A stretch of 64,000 nucleotides of DNA from Burkholderiales bacterium (lineage in GTDB: Bacteria > Pseudomonadota > Gammaproteobacteria > Burkholderiales > Burkholderiaceae_C). Positions 43,819-52,943 of this stretch are shown one piece after another. The DNA lies in NCBI GenBank assembly GCA_003963115.1, contig RXJQ01000040.1:1-64000 (forward strand), given 5' to 3'. Position 1 is the first letter of the stretch. Each line of letters begins with the position of its first letter. The position numbers and the translations under genes are program-made. The notes beneath the pieces were generated by a model. The model was given only the letters and a program-made list of their open reading frames with translations. It made no database searches and had not been told where the DNA came from.

Positions 43819-43893
43819 CAATTCGCTTTATGGAAAGAGCTGGCCTAAGATCCGGTCCGTTGTGTTTCAACTCAACCTACAAAGGAACAAGCC

Positions 43894-44469
43894 ATGTCTC
43901 TGATCAATACCCAGGTTCAACCCTTCAAGACCCAAGCTTTCGTCAACCGTGGCGGCAAGGGTGAGTTCATTGAAGTGAGCGACCAGTCTCTCAAGGGCAA
44001 GTGGTCCGTCCTGATCTTCATGCCCGCCGCTTTCACCTTCAACTGCCCCACCGAAATCGAAGACGCGGCCAACAGCTACGCCGAATTCCAGAAGGCTGGC
44101 GCCGAGGTCTACATCGTCACCACCGACACCCACTTCTCGCACAAGGTGTGGCACGAAACCTCCCCCGCCGTGGGCAAGGCCAAGTTCCCCCTGGTTGGCG
44201 ACCCCACCCACGCCCTGACCAATGCCTTCGGTGTGCACATCCCCGAAGAAGGCCTGGCGCTGCGTGGCACCTTCGTCATCAACCCTGACCTGGTGATCAA
44301 GACCGCCGAGATCCACTCCAACGAGATCGCCCGCGACGTGTCGGAAACCCTGCGCAAGCTCAAGGCTGCCCAGTTCACGGCCGCTCACCCCAACCAGGTC
44401 TGCCCGGCCAAGTGGAAGGAAGGCGCTGAGGCCCTGACCCCCTCGCTGGATCTGGTCGGCAAGATCTGA
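43894..44469 (+). CDS. ahpC: Alkyl hydroperoxide reductase AhpC (2-Cys peroxiredoxin)
   Basis: The 191-residue peroxiredoxin has the peroxidatic Cys51 in FTFNCPTE and the resolving Cys170 in QVCPAKW, typical of AhpC. It reduces hydrogen peroxide and organic hydroperoxides and is recycled by AhpF, the next gene. AAAGGAA precedes the ATG. Cytoplasmic. Palindrome at 43799 probably regulates it. The gap to ahpF is 155 bp and contains a small hairpin. Confidence 0.97.
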   Translation: MSLINTQVQPFKTQAFVNRGGKGEFIEVSDQSLKGKWSVLIFMPAAFTFNCPTEIEDAANSYAEFQKAGAEVYIVTTDTHFSHKVWHETSPAVGKAKFPLVGDPTHALTNAFGVHIPEEGLALRGTFVINPDLVIKTAEIHSNEIARDVSETLRKLKAAQFTAAHPNQVCPAKWKEGAEALTPSLDLVGKI

Positions 44470-44506
44470 AGCCTGACCTCACTGCATCGTTGAACATGTT
44501 TTTCCC

Positions 44507-44525
44507 GCGGGCTCACAAAGCCCGC
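44507..44525. repeat. Small hairpin between ahpC and ahpF
   Basis: GCGGGCT and AGCCCGC form a perfect 7-bp stem with a CACAA loop, 38 bp past the ahpC stop. No T tract follows. It may partly terminate or stabilise the upstream transcript, giving more AhpC than AhpF; this is inferred from position only. Confidence 0.4.
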
Positions 44526-44624
44526 CGGGTGGACCCTGGCCGCCTGCGCCCACATTGAGCAGGAGGCCAGTTCTCAAAGTCGCTTGGTGCCATGTGCACT
44601 GCTTAGAACACGAAAGGACACACC

Positions 44625-46193
44625 ATGCTGGACGACAACCTCAAGGCCCAACTGGGCGCTTACCTGGAACGCGTGCAACAGCCTTTCGAGATCACGGCCT
44701 CGCTGAACGACTCTGAGAGCGCTCGGGACACGCTGTCCCTGCTGCAGACCATTGCCGGCCTGCGCAGCGACAAGATCACCCTCAAGACCGATGGCCAGGA
44801 TGCGCGCAAGCCTTCCTTCGACCTCAAACGCGTCGGCAGCAACACCAGCCTGCGCTTTGCCGGTTTGCCCCTTGGCCACGAATTCACCTCGCTCGTGCTG
44901 GCCCTGCTGTGGACTGGCGGCCATCCGCCCAAGGTCGAGCCCGAAGTGATCGAGCAGATCCAGGCACTGGACGGCGACTTCAACTTCGAGGTCTACATGT
45001 CCCTGACCTGCCACAACTGCCCGGACGTGGTGCAGGCCCTGTCGCTGATGGCCATCCTCAACCCCAAGATCAAGACCACGGTGATCGAGGGCGGCACCTT
45101 CCAGGAAGAGGTCACCCAGCGCGAGGTGATGGCCGTGCCCATGGTCTTCCTCAACAGGCAGGAGTTCGCCTCGGGCCGCATGACGGTCGATGAGATCGTG
45201 GCCAAGCTGGACACCGGCTCTGCTGCACGTGAGGCCGTCAAGCTCAGTGCCAAGGACCCTTACGAGGTGCTGATCGTCGGTGGTGGCCCTGCCGGCGCGG
45301 CCGCGGCCGTGTATGCCGCGCGCAAGGGCATCCGCACCGGCATCGCGGCCGAGCGCCTGGGTGGCCAGGTCAACGACACGATGAGCATCGAGAACTATGT
45401 GTCGGTGCTGGTCACCGATGGGCCGAAGTTCGCTGCGGCGCTCGAAGCGCATGCACGTGAATACGACGTGGACATCATGAACATGCAGCGTGCCGACAAG
45501 ATCATCCCGGCCGAGCAGCCAGGCGGCCTGATCAGCGTGCAGATGGCCAATGGTGCCGTGCTCAAGAGCCGGACCGTGATCCTGTCGACCGGCGCGCGCT
45601 GGCGCAACGTCAATGTGCCGGGCGAGCAGGAGTACAAGAACAAGGGCGTGGCCTATTGCCCGCACTGCGATGGCCCGCTGTATAAGGGCAAGCGCGTGGC
45701 GGTGATCGGCGGCGGCAACTCGGGTGTCGAGGCGGCCATCGACCTGGCGGGCATCGTGTCGCACGTCACGCTGGTGGAGTTCGCCGATCAGCTCAAGGCC
45801 GACGCCGTGCTGGTCAGCAAGCTCAAGAGCCTGCCCAATGTCGAGATCCACGTGAACGCGCAGACCACCGAGATCACCGGCGCCGAAGGCAAGGTCAATG
45901 GCCTGAGCTACAAGGACCGGGCTACGGGTGAAAGCCACCACGTGCCGCTGGAAGGCGTGTTCGTGCAGATCGGCCTGGTGCCCAACACCGAATGGCTCAA
46001 GGGCACGGTGGAGCTGTCGCGCTTCGGCGAGATCATCGTCGATGCCAAGGGCGCGACCAATGTGCCGGGCGTCTACGCCGCTGGCGACTGTACGACCGTG
46101 CCGTTCAAGCAGATCGTGATTGCCGCCGGCGAAGGGGCCAAGGCCGCGCTGAGCGCCTTTGATCACCTGATCAGGACGCCAGTCCCGGCATGA
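44625..46193 (+). CDS. ahpF: Alkyl hydroperoxide reductase subunit F (NADH-dependent)
   Basis: The 522-residue flavoprotein has an N-terminal double-thioredoxin-like domain with CHNC at residues 129-132. A C-terminal thioredoxin-reductase-like part follows, with FAD motif GGGPAG (about 218-223), redox CPHC at residues 345-348 and NAD motif GGGNSG. It transfers electrons from NADH to AhpC. Length is normal for AhpF. Its stop overlaps the end of the convergent histidine-kinase gene by 23 bp. Confidence 0.97.
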   Translation: MLDDNLKAQLGAYLERVQQPFEITASLNDSESARDTLSLLQTIAGLRSDKITLKTDGQDARKPSFDLKRVGSNTSLRFAGLPLGHEFTSLVLALLWTGGHPPKVEPEVIEQIQALDGDFNFEVYMSLTCHNCPDVVQALSLMAILNPKIKTTVIEGGTFQEEVTQREVMAVPMVFLNRQEFASGRMTVDEIVAKLDTGSAAREAVKLSAKDPYEVLIVGGGPAGAAAAVYAARKGIRTGIAAERLGGQVNDTMSIENYVSVLVTDGPKFAAALEAHAREYDVDIMNMQRADKIIPAEQPGGLISVQMANGAVLKSRTVILSTGARWRNVNVPGEQEYKNKGVAYCPHCDGPLYKGKRVAVIGGGNSGVEAAIDLAGIVSHVTLVEFADQLKADAVLVSKLKSLPNVEIHVNAQTTEITGAEGKVNGLSYKDRATGESHHVPLEGVFVQIGLVPNTEWLKGTVELSRFGEIIVDAKGATNVPGVYAAGDCTTVPFKQIVIAAGEGAKAALSAFDHLIRTPVPA

Positions 46194-48123
46194 GGTGCAC
46201 CGGCAGGAGCAGGGTCACACGCGTGCCCTGCCCTTGCTGGCTGTGGATGTCGAGGTCGCCGTTGAGCTTTTGCGCGCGTTGACGCAGGTGGCGCAGGCCA
46301 CGGCCTGGGGCGATGGTGTCGATGTCGAAGCCTTTGCCGTCATCCTCGATGTGCACGCAGACCTGATCGGGCAAGCCTGGTTTTTGCAGCAGCAAGGTCT
46401 CGATGCGCACGCGGCTGGCCTCGGCATGCTTGAGGATGTTGGTGAGCGTTTCCTGCACGATGCGCAGCACCTGCAAGGCATGTGAAGGATCGAGCCAAGG
46501 CAGGGCCGGCAGGTCGCGCACGGCCCAGTCCACCTTCAGTCCGGCATGCTCCAGGCGCCGGCCCAGGCGATAGCGCATGGTGGCCAGCAGGGTCACCAGA
46601 TCCTGGCCGACAGGCTCGAGCGAGTCGATGACCAGGCGCAGATCGTCCACGCATTCGCGCAGCATGATGGCGATGTCTTCGGTCTGCATGCGGCCTTGTT
46701 CCACCAGCACCAGAGAGGACATGAGGGCCGCGCCCAGGCCATCGTGCATGTCACGCATCAGGCGTTGGCGCTCCAGCAGCAGGGCTTGTTCGCGTTCGAT
46801 CGACAACAGGCGGGAGTGCTGCTCGCGCAACTCCAGCTCGCGCAAGCCCAAGCGTTCGGCCAGCGAGTTGCTGAGCTGCTCCGTTTGCTGGATGGCGGCC
46901 ACGTAGCGGCGCTGCACTGCGTACAGGAAGCTGGCGAACATCAGCAGCGTGCCATAGGGCAGCAGGTAGATGCTCTCGGGCGTGATCAGCTGGGCCAGCA
47001 GGGCCACGTCGTGCATGCCGGCGGCCATGGTCAGCACCAGGCTAAGGCTGATCACGCGCAGTTCAGGCAAGCCATGCGGCCGCCATGCCTGCCGCGCAAT
47101 GGCCAGCGTGACACCGGCGGCCACCAGCGAGTTGAGGAGCTGGTAAAGCACCCCGATGTCGTCCACCAGTGGCCAGAAGGGCAAGGCAAGCATCGTCATG
47201 CCCAGCACATACCAGGGCAAGGCCTGCTCCAGCCAGCGCAGGCGGCGTGAAAGATCGATGCGCAGCACGAACAGGTAGATCAACCACATGACCCAGCTGA
47301 TGGACATGTTGACGATGCGGGCGTACCAGTCGGCGAAGAGGGCGTCGTCGGGGCGGTGCAGCACGTACTGGAGGTTGCACACGCCCCAGGCCAGGCTGGC
47401 CAAGGCCAGCAGCAGGTGGATGCGCTCCATAGGGCGCGCCAGCCAGAACACGACGAAGAAGCTGCCCATCAGCAGCAGGACGACGGTGCTGGCCTGGGGC
47501 ATGGTGATCTGCAAGAGCTGGCGCAGGGCCAGTGCGGGGGCGATGCCCGAGGTCGGCCCCACCACGATGGGTGTCATGGAGGCACCGTACCAGGCGCGCT
47601 GGATCACCCCGACACGGATGTCCAGCGGCTGACCGGTGGCGATGAGTGAGGGGTCGAGCCGCACGGCCAGTGGCCTGTTCCAGGTCATGCGCCAGTCGTC
47701 CAGGTTGTTGGCCACCTGGCGGCCATTGATCACCACCTGCCAGGCTGCGCCCATCACGCGGGGCACGTAGATCTGCAAGGTCTCACCCCGAGGCAGGTTC
47801 AGCGGCGGTGTGTAGTGCACACGGAACCAGGCCTGAAACAAGGCGGGCTCCAGTTCGTGGCGCGCGTGGGCGTCGGGGCGCACGTGTTCGGGCAGTTGCA
47901 CCGTTTGCCAGCAGGCCTCGGCGGGTGTTTGGGTGCTGGCGAACACCTCGCTGAAGCCCGCGCGGCTGTAGCGCCATTCATGCGTGTGCTGCAGGCAGAA
48001 CTGCGCAGCCTCGAAGCGTTCCGGGGGCGGGCCGGGCGGCACCGGCACCAGGGTGACATACAGCAGGCCGGCCAGCAAAGCGGCAGCCAAGCATGCCAGG
48101 ACACGGTACAGGCGCTTGTTCAT
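46171..48123 (-). CDS. NarX/UhpB-type sensor histidine kinase with 7TM-like sensor, orphan
   Basis: The 650-residue protein has an N-terminal signal/anchor (about 8-28), a periplasmic jelly-roll-like region (about 30-205) and about seven transmembrane helices (205-420). A coiled-coil (about 420-455) and a HisKA_3 domain with phosphorylatable His in [13 protein letters not shown] follow, then an ATPase domain (N box [16 protein letters not shown] boxes DDGKGF and [11 protein letters not shown]). Layout matches 7TMR-DISM kinases, which pair with NarL/FixJ-type regulators. No response-regulator gene is adjacent, so the partner is elsewhere. Inverted repeats upstream (48158-48192) resemble such regulator sites. 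Last 23 bp overlap ahpF. Stimulus unknown. Confidence 0.88.
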   Translation of the reverse strand: MNKRLYRVLACLAAALLAGLLYVTLVPVPPGPPPERFEAAQFCLQHTHEWRYSRAGFSEVFASTQTPAEACWQTVQLPEHVRPDAHARHELEPALFQAWFRVHYTPPLNLPRGETLQIYVPRVMGAAWQVVINGRQVANNLDDWRMTWNRPLAVRLDPSLIATGQPLDIRVGVIQRAWYGASMTPIVVGPTSGIAPALALRQLLQITMPQASTVVLLLMGSFFVVFWLARPMERIHLLLALASLAWGVCNLQYVLHRPDDALFADWYARIVNMSISWVMWLIYLFVLRIDLSRRLRWLEQALPWYVLGMTMLALPFWPLVDDIGVLYQLLNSLVAAGVTLAIARQAWRPHGLPELRVISLSLVLTMAAGMHDVALLAQLITPESIYLLPYGTLLMFASFLYAVQRRYVAAIQQTEQLSNSLAERLGLRELELREQHSRLLSIEREQALLLERQRLMRDMHDGLGAALMSSLVLVEQGRMQTEDIAIMLRECVDDLRLVIDSLEPVGQDLVTLLATMRYRLGRRLEHAGLKVDWAVRDLPALPWLDPSHALQVLRIVQETLTNILKHAEASRVRIETLLLQKPGLPDQVCVHIEDDGKGFDIDTIAPGRGLRHLRQRAQKLNGDLDIHSQQGQGTRVTLLLPVHLMPGLAS

Positions 48124-48157
48124 GCGAGCGCAGTCTAGGCAGCTGTGCGCGCGTGGC

Positions 48158-48192
48158 TACCCCAATGCCTGGGGTACTCCCTAATACTAGGG
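48158..48192. promoter_or_regulatory. Two inverted repeats upstream of the histidine kinase gene
   Basis: TACCCCA-ATGCC-TGGGGTA (48158-48176) is a perfect 7-5-7 dyad. CCCTA-ATAC-TAGGG (48179-48192) is a perfect 5-4-5 dyad three bases on. They lie 34-69 bp upstream of the start codon of the minus-strand kinase gene. TAC-C-rich heptamers in inverted orientation are the style of NarL/FixJ-family operators, which fits the kinase type. The binding partner is inferred. Confidence 0.5.
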
Positions 48193-48209
48193 GATCCGCA
48201 CCGCCCGGG

Positions 48210-49406
48210 TCATGGCCGGGGTGTCAGTACGAAGCCCTTGTAGGCGTGGGCGCCGTTGACCATCCAGCCGGTGATCTGACCTTGATCGTTGATGGCACGG
48301 GCCTGAACGAGCTGAAAGCCCGCTGGTGCCTGGGCCATGGCGTTGAGGTCCAGGCGGACTCCATTGGTCCACACCACGGCGCGGCAGCCATGGATGTCCT
48401 GGTCGGTGCGGCAATGGCTGCCCACCACCTGGCCGGCGGCATTCACGCCGTGAGCCAGGCTGCTGAAGCCCGGGTCAGTGGGCAGGCCTTGTGCACGGCC
48501 CTGGAACCAGACGAAGGCGCGATTGCCCTGCCGGCTGGCGGGGGCCCAGTAGAAGCCGGCCACATGGCCAGCTGAGCTGACGGCTTCCGCATGGATGTCG
48601 TTGTCGCTCCCATCGACCGTGCGCAAGACGGTGGTGGGCCCGCCCAGTGTCCAGATGAGCGCTGCGGTGGGGCTGCCTTTGTCGAACAGCCCGTCGCCCG
48701 CCGCCATGGTGGCGCTGATCACCTTGGCCTTGACAGACGAAGCACCCATGGCCGGCAAGGTGGTGACCAGGCCATCACGCAGGAGGAAGGCGAACTCGGT
48801 GCCGTTGCCCTGGTCCGCCCTGCCCAGAATCCAGCCCTGGTCATTGATGCCCACTGCACTGCCGGCACCGTGAGCAGGCAGCGATTGCAGGAAGGGGCTG
48901 AGGTCCATCGGCGGGCCACCGACCTGCGGCCACACCACAGGGTGCGCTTCGACACCGGTACGGCCTTTGGGGACGTAGCTGCGGCCGACCGCACGCCCTT
49001 GCGCATTCACGGCCAGGGCCTCGCAGGGCTTGTCGCCATTGACAGTGTCGGCGGTGCTCTGGTCCAGGCAAGCCAGTGGCGCGGCCTGCATCGCGCGGGT
49101 GCTGCTGGTGCCGCTGGTGGGCTGCTGCCACCACACCGATCGAAGCTGTTGCACCTGGAGCCCATCGAGCAGGCAGTTGACCCATCGGCTCAGGGGGCAG
49201 CCTTGCTGGACATAGGTCTCGCCCAGTACCAGCCCTGAGGCACTGATGACCATGCCATAGCTGCTGCGGCCAGGCAGGACAGGGTCGAGTGCATCGAGGC
49301 GGTAGCCCGATGCATGGGCTGATGGCGCCAAGAGGGCTGATAGCGCTGACAGGAAGAGCGCGCCTCTGCCCAGCCGCGTGGCCAACCGTGTTGTCTTACG
49401 CCTCAT
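48210..49406 (-). CDS. Secreted HAF-repeat protein
   Basis: The 398-residue protein has a signal peptide (about residues 1-32, ending AHA). Several repeats of the 'HAF' type follow, with the pattern A(V/I)NxxGxVVGxx: for example ALAVNAQGRAVGRSY, AVGINDQGWILGRA, AVSSAGHVAGFYW and GVNAAGQVVGSHC. Such repeats form beta-propeller-like folds in extracellular proteins of unknown function. It is encoded upstream of the histidine kinase on the same strand, 87 bp apart, but the inverted repeats between them suggest a separate promoter. Role unknown. Confidence 0.8.
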   Translation of the reverse strand: MRRKTTRLATRLGRGALFLSALSALLAPSAHASGYRLDALDPVLPGRSSYGMVISASGLVLGETYVQQGCPLSRWVNCLLDGLQVQQLRSVWWQQPTSGTSSTRAMQAAPLACLDQSTADTVNGDKPCEALAVNAQGRAVGRSYVPKGRTGVEAHPVVWPQVGGPPMDLSPFLQSLPAHGAGSAVGINDQGWILGRADQGNGTEFAFLLRDGLVTTLPAMGASSVKAKVISATMAAGDGLFDKGSPTAALIWTLGGPTTVLRTVDGSDNDIHAEAVSSAGHVAGFYWAPASRQGNRAFVWFQGRAQGLPTDPGFSSLAHGVNAAGQVVGSHCRTDQDIHGCRAVVWTNGVRLDLNAMAQAPAGFQLVQARAINDQGQITGWMVNGAHAYKGFVLTPRP

Positions 49407-49511
49407 GCTTGCCTCCTCTTCTTATGAGCATCACATTACGCGCAGCGGGGCCGCGATGACAGCCCGCAATCGTAAAGGGGTGCTAAGACCGCAACAGACG
49501 GTATGAAGCGT

Positions 49512-50528
49512 TCAGGGAGATGGAAGGCGGCCCACGCTGAAGCGCATCCGATAGTCACCAGGGGATACCCCAAGCGCCAGGCGGAAGGCACGACGCAGGT
49601 TGTATTCACTGCCCAGGCCGGTCTGCTGCACCACGCGCTTGATGGGGGCCTTGCCGTCTTCCAGCAGCCAGCAGGCGCGCTCGATGCGCAAGCGGTTGAG
49701 CAGTTTGGAAGGGCTGAGCCCGGTTTGCGCCATCAGCTGTCTGTGCAGGGTGCGCTCGGAGACGGCCATGGCCCGCGCCATGTCGGCCACGCTGATGGCC
49801 TGCTTCAAGCGAGGCCTCAGCCATTGCATGAGCTGGCTGCTCAGGCCCTGTTCGTCGGGGTCATCGGGGATTTGGGCGAGCAGCTCGGCACTGAACTGGC
49901 GCTGGCCACCCGCGCGGCGAAACGGGATGACCAGCCGCTTGGCCACGCGCAGCGACAAGGCGCGGTCATGGTCGGCTTCGACCAGGGCCAGGCTCATGTC
50001 CATGCCGGCTGTGACACCAGCCGAAGTGTGGAACAGGCCATCGCGCACATGGATGGCGTCGTCCATCAGGTTCACTTGCGGGAACAACCGGCGGAACAAG
50101 GGCGCATCCTGCCAATGCGTGACGGCACGGCGCTGTTGCAGCAAGCCGGCCTGGGCCAGCACGAAGGCGCCCGTGCAGACCGAGCCGCAGCGGGCCACCT
50201 GGGCCGATGCGGCTTGAAGCCAGCGCATCAGCTTGGCATCGCGCATGGCGCCCTCTGTGCCATCCCCGCCCACCACGATCAGCGTAGCGCCTTGGAGGCT
50301 GGACGGGCGCGGCAATGAGGCCGTCTGCACCATCAACCCGCAGGAGGAGGCCAGCATGCCGCCGCTGGACGACACCGTGCGCAGGCGATAGCGCGGGCCT
50401 AGCGAGAGTTTGGCGGCTTCCTGGTCGGCCATGGCGAAGACCTGCATGGGGCCAGCCAGATCCAGCAGCAGGAAGCCGGGAAAGACGACCATCACGACGG
50501 CATGGTGAGTGCGGGATGTGGAAGACAT
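49512..50528 (-). CDS. GlxA-family AraC regulator with DJ-1/PfpI domain
   Basis: The protein (about 338 residues from ATG 50528) joins an N-terminal DJ-1/PfpI-like glutamine-amidotransferase domain to a C-terminal AraC helix-turn-helix pair. The first has GSVCTGAFVLAQAGLLQ around residues 112-128; the second reads ADMARAMAVSERTLHRQL. GlxA-type regulators usually control a neighbouring enzyme gene. It is divergent from a DJ-1/PfpI enzyme gene whose domain resembles its own sensor domain. The start is uncertain: 50585, 50555, 50534 and 50528 are in frame, and no ribosome-binding site is clear. Confidence 0.85.
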   Translation of the reverse strand: MSSTSRTHHAVVMVVFPGFLLLDLAGPMQVFAMADQEAAKLSLGPRYRLRTVSSSGGMLASSCGLMVQTASLPRPSSLQGATLIVVGGDGTEGAMRDAKLMRWLQAASAQVARCGSVCTGAFVLAQAGLLQQRRAVTHWQDAPLFRRLFPQVNLMDDAIHVRDGLFHTSAGVTAGMDMSLALVEADHDRALSLRVAKRLVIPFRRAGGQRQFSAELLAQIPDDPDEQGLSSQLMQWLRPRLKQAISVADMARAMAVSERTLHRQLMAQTGLSPSKLLNRLRIERACWLLEDGKAPIKRVVQQTGLGSEYNLRRAFRLALGVSPGDYRMRFSVGRLPSP

Positions 50529-50588
50529 GACCATGGATGAACGAGGTAAAGACATCGACGATTGGGGATGGCAGATTTTCACCATGAA

Positions 50589-50604
50589 TTGGCAGACATG
50601 CCAA
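50589..50604. promoter_or_regulatory. Candidate operator between GlxA-type regulator and DJ-1 gene
   Basis: TTGGCA-GACA-TGCCAA is a perfect 6-4-6 inverted repeat located 47 bp before the DJ-1/PfpI gene and 61 bp before the regulator's chosen start. Its place between divergent regulator and target genes fits a shared operator. Binding by the GlxA-type protein is inferred. Confidence 0.5.
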
Positions 50605-50650
50605 ACCGGTTTTTCGCACAATGCAGCTTCATCAAACAGGAGAACTCGAC

Positions 50651-51379
50651 ATGAGCCCAGTGACGAACCCAGTTGAGACAAGCCCCGAGATCCACATCGG
50701 CCTGCTGCTGTTTCCGCAATTGACCGTGCTGGACCTGATCGGGCCCTACGAAGTCCTGAGTCGTTTGCCGAATGCCAAGTTGGACCTGATCTGGCACAAC
50801 CTGGAGCCTGTGCGCACCGAGCACGGCCTGAGCCTGACACCAACGGCCACCTGCGACCAGATCACCGCACTGGATGTGCTGTGCGTGCCCGGCGGCTTTG
50901 GCGTGACGCCCTTGCTCAACCACGCGCCCACCATCGAGTTCATCCGCCGCGTGGGGCAGTCAGCGCGGTATGTGACCTCGGTGTGCACCGGCGCCTTGCT
51001 GCTTGGCGCGGCGGGCCTGCTGCATGGCCGGCGTGCGGCCACGCACTGGGCTTCGATGGACATGCTCGCCTCCTTCGGCGCCATCCCGACAGACGAGCGC
51101 TTCGTGCACGACGGCCCCGTGATCACCGGTGGTGGCGTGACCGCCGGCATCGACTTCGCGCTCTACCTGGCGGCGCAGCTGTATGGGCGTGAACTGGCCG
51201 AGTTGATCCAGCTGGCCATCGAGTACAACCCGGCGCCACCGTTCGATGCCGGGCATCCGTCACGGGCGCCATCGGTTTGCCTGAAAACGGCCAGGGAACG
51301 GGTGGCGCAGGCACAGGCCAAGCGGCGTGTGGAGGTGCAGAAAGCGGCCGGCAAACTGGTCGCGTCGACCCAGGCTTGA
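50651..51379 (+). CDS. DJ-1/PfpI-family protein (isonitrile hydratase-like)
   Basis: The 242-residue enzyme-like protein has the PfpI/DJ-1 fold with the nucleophile Cys112 in SVCTGALLLGAAGLL. Family segments are LFPQLTVLDLIGPYEVL at the N-terminus and HWASMDMLASFG. It resembles isonitrile hydratases (InhA), which hydrate isocyanides to N-substituted formamides, but other DJ-1 activities are possible. CAGGAG precedes ATG 50651. The regulator next door has a similar DJ-1 domain, so both may sense or act on related molecules. The last 30 residues are basic and helical. Confidence 0.82.
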   Translation: MSPVTNPVETSPEIHIGLLLFPQLTVLDLIGPYEVLSRLPNAKLDLIWHNLEPVRTEHGLSLTPTATCDQITALDVLCVPGGFGVTPLLNHAPTIEFIRRVGQSARYVTSVCTGALLLGAAGLLHGRRAATHWASMDMLASFGAIPTDERFVHDGPVITGGGVTAGIDFALYLAAQLYGRELAELIQLAIEYNPAPPFDAGHPSRAPSVCLKTARERVAQAQAKRRVEVQKAAGKLVASTQA

Positions 51380-51629
51380 ACGAACGTTTGAATGCTCCGG
51401 TGAGCAGGGGTATGAGCCAGGCTTGTCAGCGCGAACAGACACTCAAGCGTTCACATCTACAGGGTGAATGTGAAAGCTGACGTAACCAGCTGCGTTTATC
51501 CCGTAACCGATCGTGAACTGGCGCACGGTCTCGCCTTTGTTCTGAGGTTCAAGGCGCGACCGAGCCATCAAGCTGTCGGGGCGATGGCCGATGACGAAAA
51601 AGCCATTGCATTCAACGGAGAGTCTGACC

Positions 51630-51938
51630 ATGGGTCACAAAACCACTGCCCAAGCCCTGCGCGACCAGCTGATGGCACCCCGTGCCATCGAACGCGTTCA
51701 TGCCATGCATGCTCTGGAACTGGAGTTGGAGGAAGCACGCTCCAACCCGGTGGCCGACGAGCTGGAGGCTTTCACCGCACGTGGCATTCCCTACTATGCC
51801 CCTGAAGACCCCGACTACCGCGAGTGGGTGTCCAAGGCCGTGCGTTACTGGGAACAGCTGCATGAAGAGTCTCACAGCCCCGTGCCCCGCATGACTGCTG
51901 CCAAAGTGCGCGGCAGCCGCAACAAACACAACGCCTGA
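51630..51938 (+). CDS. Small hypothetical protein
   Basis: The 102-residue protein starts at ATG 51630 after ACGGAGAG, a good ribosome-binding site. It has no signal or membrane segment. It has a Glu-rich helix (ALELELEEARSNP), a short aromatic region (YYAPEDPDYREWVSKAVRYW) and a basic C-terminus (KVRGSRNKHN). The family is not recognised. The 250-bp stretch before it shows no gene. Confidence 0.6.
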   Translation: MGHKTTAQALRDQLMAPRAIERVHAMHALELELEEARSNPVADELEAFTARGIPYYAPEDPDYREWVSKAVRYWEQLHEESHSPVPRMTAAKVRGSRNKHNA

Positions 51939-52009
51939 GCCTGTCAGGGCCCATGCCCTGGCCTATGATCACCCCGCGCACCGATGTTGCGGGTGCGGGG
52001 TGAGCTTGA

Positions 52010-52921
52010 ATGACATGGTCTGATCGCATCCGCGTGCTGGAACGCGGTTGGCTCTCGTCCAACAACATCGTGTTCCTGGACGAGGACGGTGGTGTATCCG
52101 TGGTGGACACGGGTTATGTCACCCATCTGGACGAGACCATCCGCCTGATCGACCAGGCACGCGAAGGCCGCCCTTTGCGGCGCATCGTCAACACCCACAT
52201 CCACTCCGACCACGCCGGTGGCAATGCCGGTTTGAAGGCCTTGCATGGCTGCGAGGTGTGGATCCCGCCTGGTGAAAGCGAGCTGGTGGACCTGTGGGAT
52301 GAAGACCGGCTGAGTTACCGGCGTACCAGCCAGCTGTGCCCGCGCTTCAGCTACGACAAGCTCATCCACCCCGATGATGTCTTGCGCCTGGGCGGTGAAG
52401 ACTGGCGTGTGCTGCCTGCCGCCGGTCATGACCATGCCATGGTCATGCTGTGGTGCGAGCGGCTGGGCACCCTGCTGTCGGCCGATGCGCTGTGGCAAAA
52501 GGGCTTTGGGGTGATCTTCCCGGAGCTAGCTGGCATGCCGGGTTTCGCGCAGCAAAAAGCCACGCTGGACCTGATCGGGCAACTGCAGCCCAGGCGGGTG
52601 ATCCCCGGGCATGGCGCGCCCTTCACCGATGTGGCGGCGGCCTTGCAAGCCGCGCACTCCCGCATCGACTGGTTGATGGAAGAGCCGCGCCGCAACTCCG
52701 ACAACGCCTTGAAGGTGCTGATGGCTTTCAAGTTGCTCGAAGCACGCCGCTTGACGCTGGCCGATTTGACGGCCATGGTGCGCACCAGCATCGAAGGCAA
52801 TGCAGCCATGCAGGTGTACTACCCGCATGACCCTGAAGCGATGGCGGCCTTCATGGCCGAGCAGCTGGTGAAGGCGGGTGCCGCCACGCGCGAAGGTGAT
52901 GCGGTGGTGGCGGTGGCCTGA
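52010..52921 (+). CDS. Metallo-beta-lactamase-fold hydrolase
   Basis: The 303-residue protein has the metallo-beta-lactamase fold: HIHSDH at residues 63-68 gives the HxHxDH zinc motif, and further ligands come from GHDHAM and PGHGAPF. A helical C-terminal extension (about 215-300) is like that of glyoxalase II or SoxH/FlaR-like hydrolases. A hydrolase acting on a thioester or lactone is possible; no substrate can be named. It is convergent with the ceramidase operon, 22 bp from its end. Confidence 0.87.
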   Translation: MTWSDRIRVLERGWLSSNNIVFLDEDGGVSVVDTGYVTHLDETIRLIDQAREGRPLRRIVNTHIHSDHAGGNAGLKALHGCEVWIPPGESELVDLWDEDRLSYRRTSQLCPRFSYDKLIHPDDVLRLGGEDWRVLPAAGHDHAMVMLWCERLGTLLSADALWQKGFGVIFPELAGMPGFAQQKATLDLIGQLQPRRVIPGHGAPFTDVAAALQAAHSRIDWLMEEPRRNSDNALKVLMAFKLLEARRLTLADLTAMVRTSIEGNAAMQVYYPHDPEAMAAFMAEQLVKAGAATREGDAVVAVA

Positions 52922-52943
52922 GCGGCCTGGCCGCACTGACTCG

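Noticed and set aside
51971-52000. GC-rich imperfect inverted repeat before the metallo-beta-lactamase-fold gene
   Set aside because: CCCCGCGCACC and GGGTGCGGGG pair with mismatches and no T tract follows, so it was not reported as a terminator.
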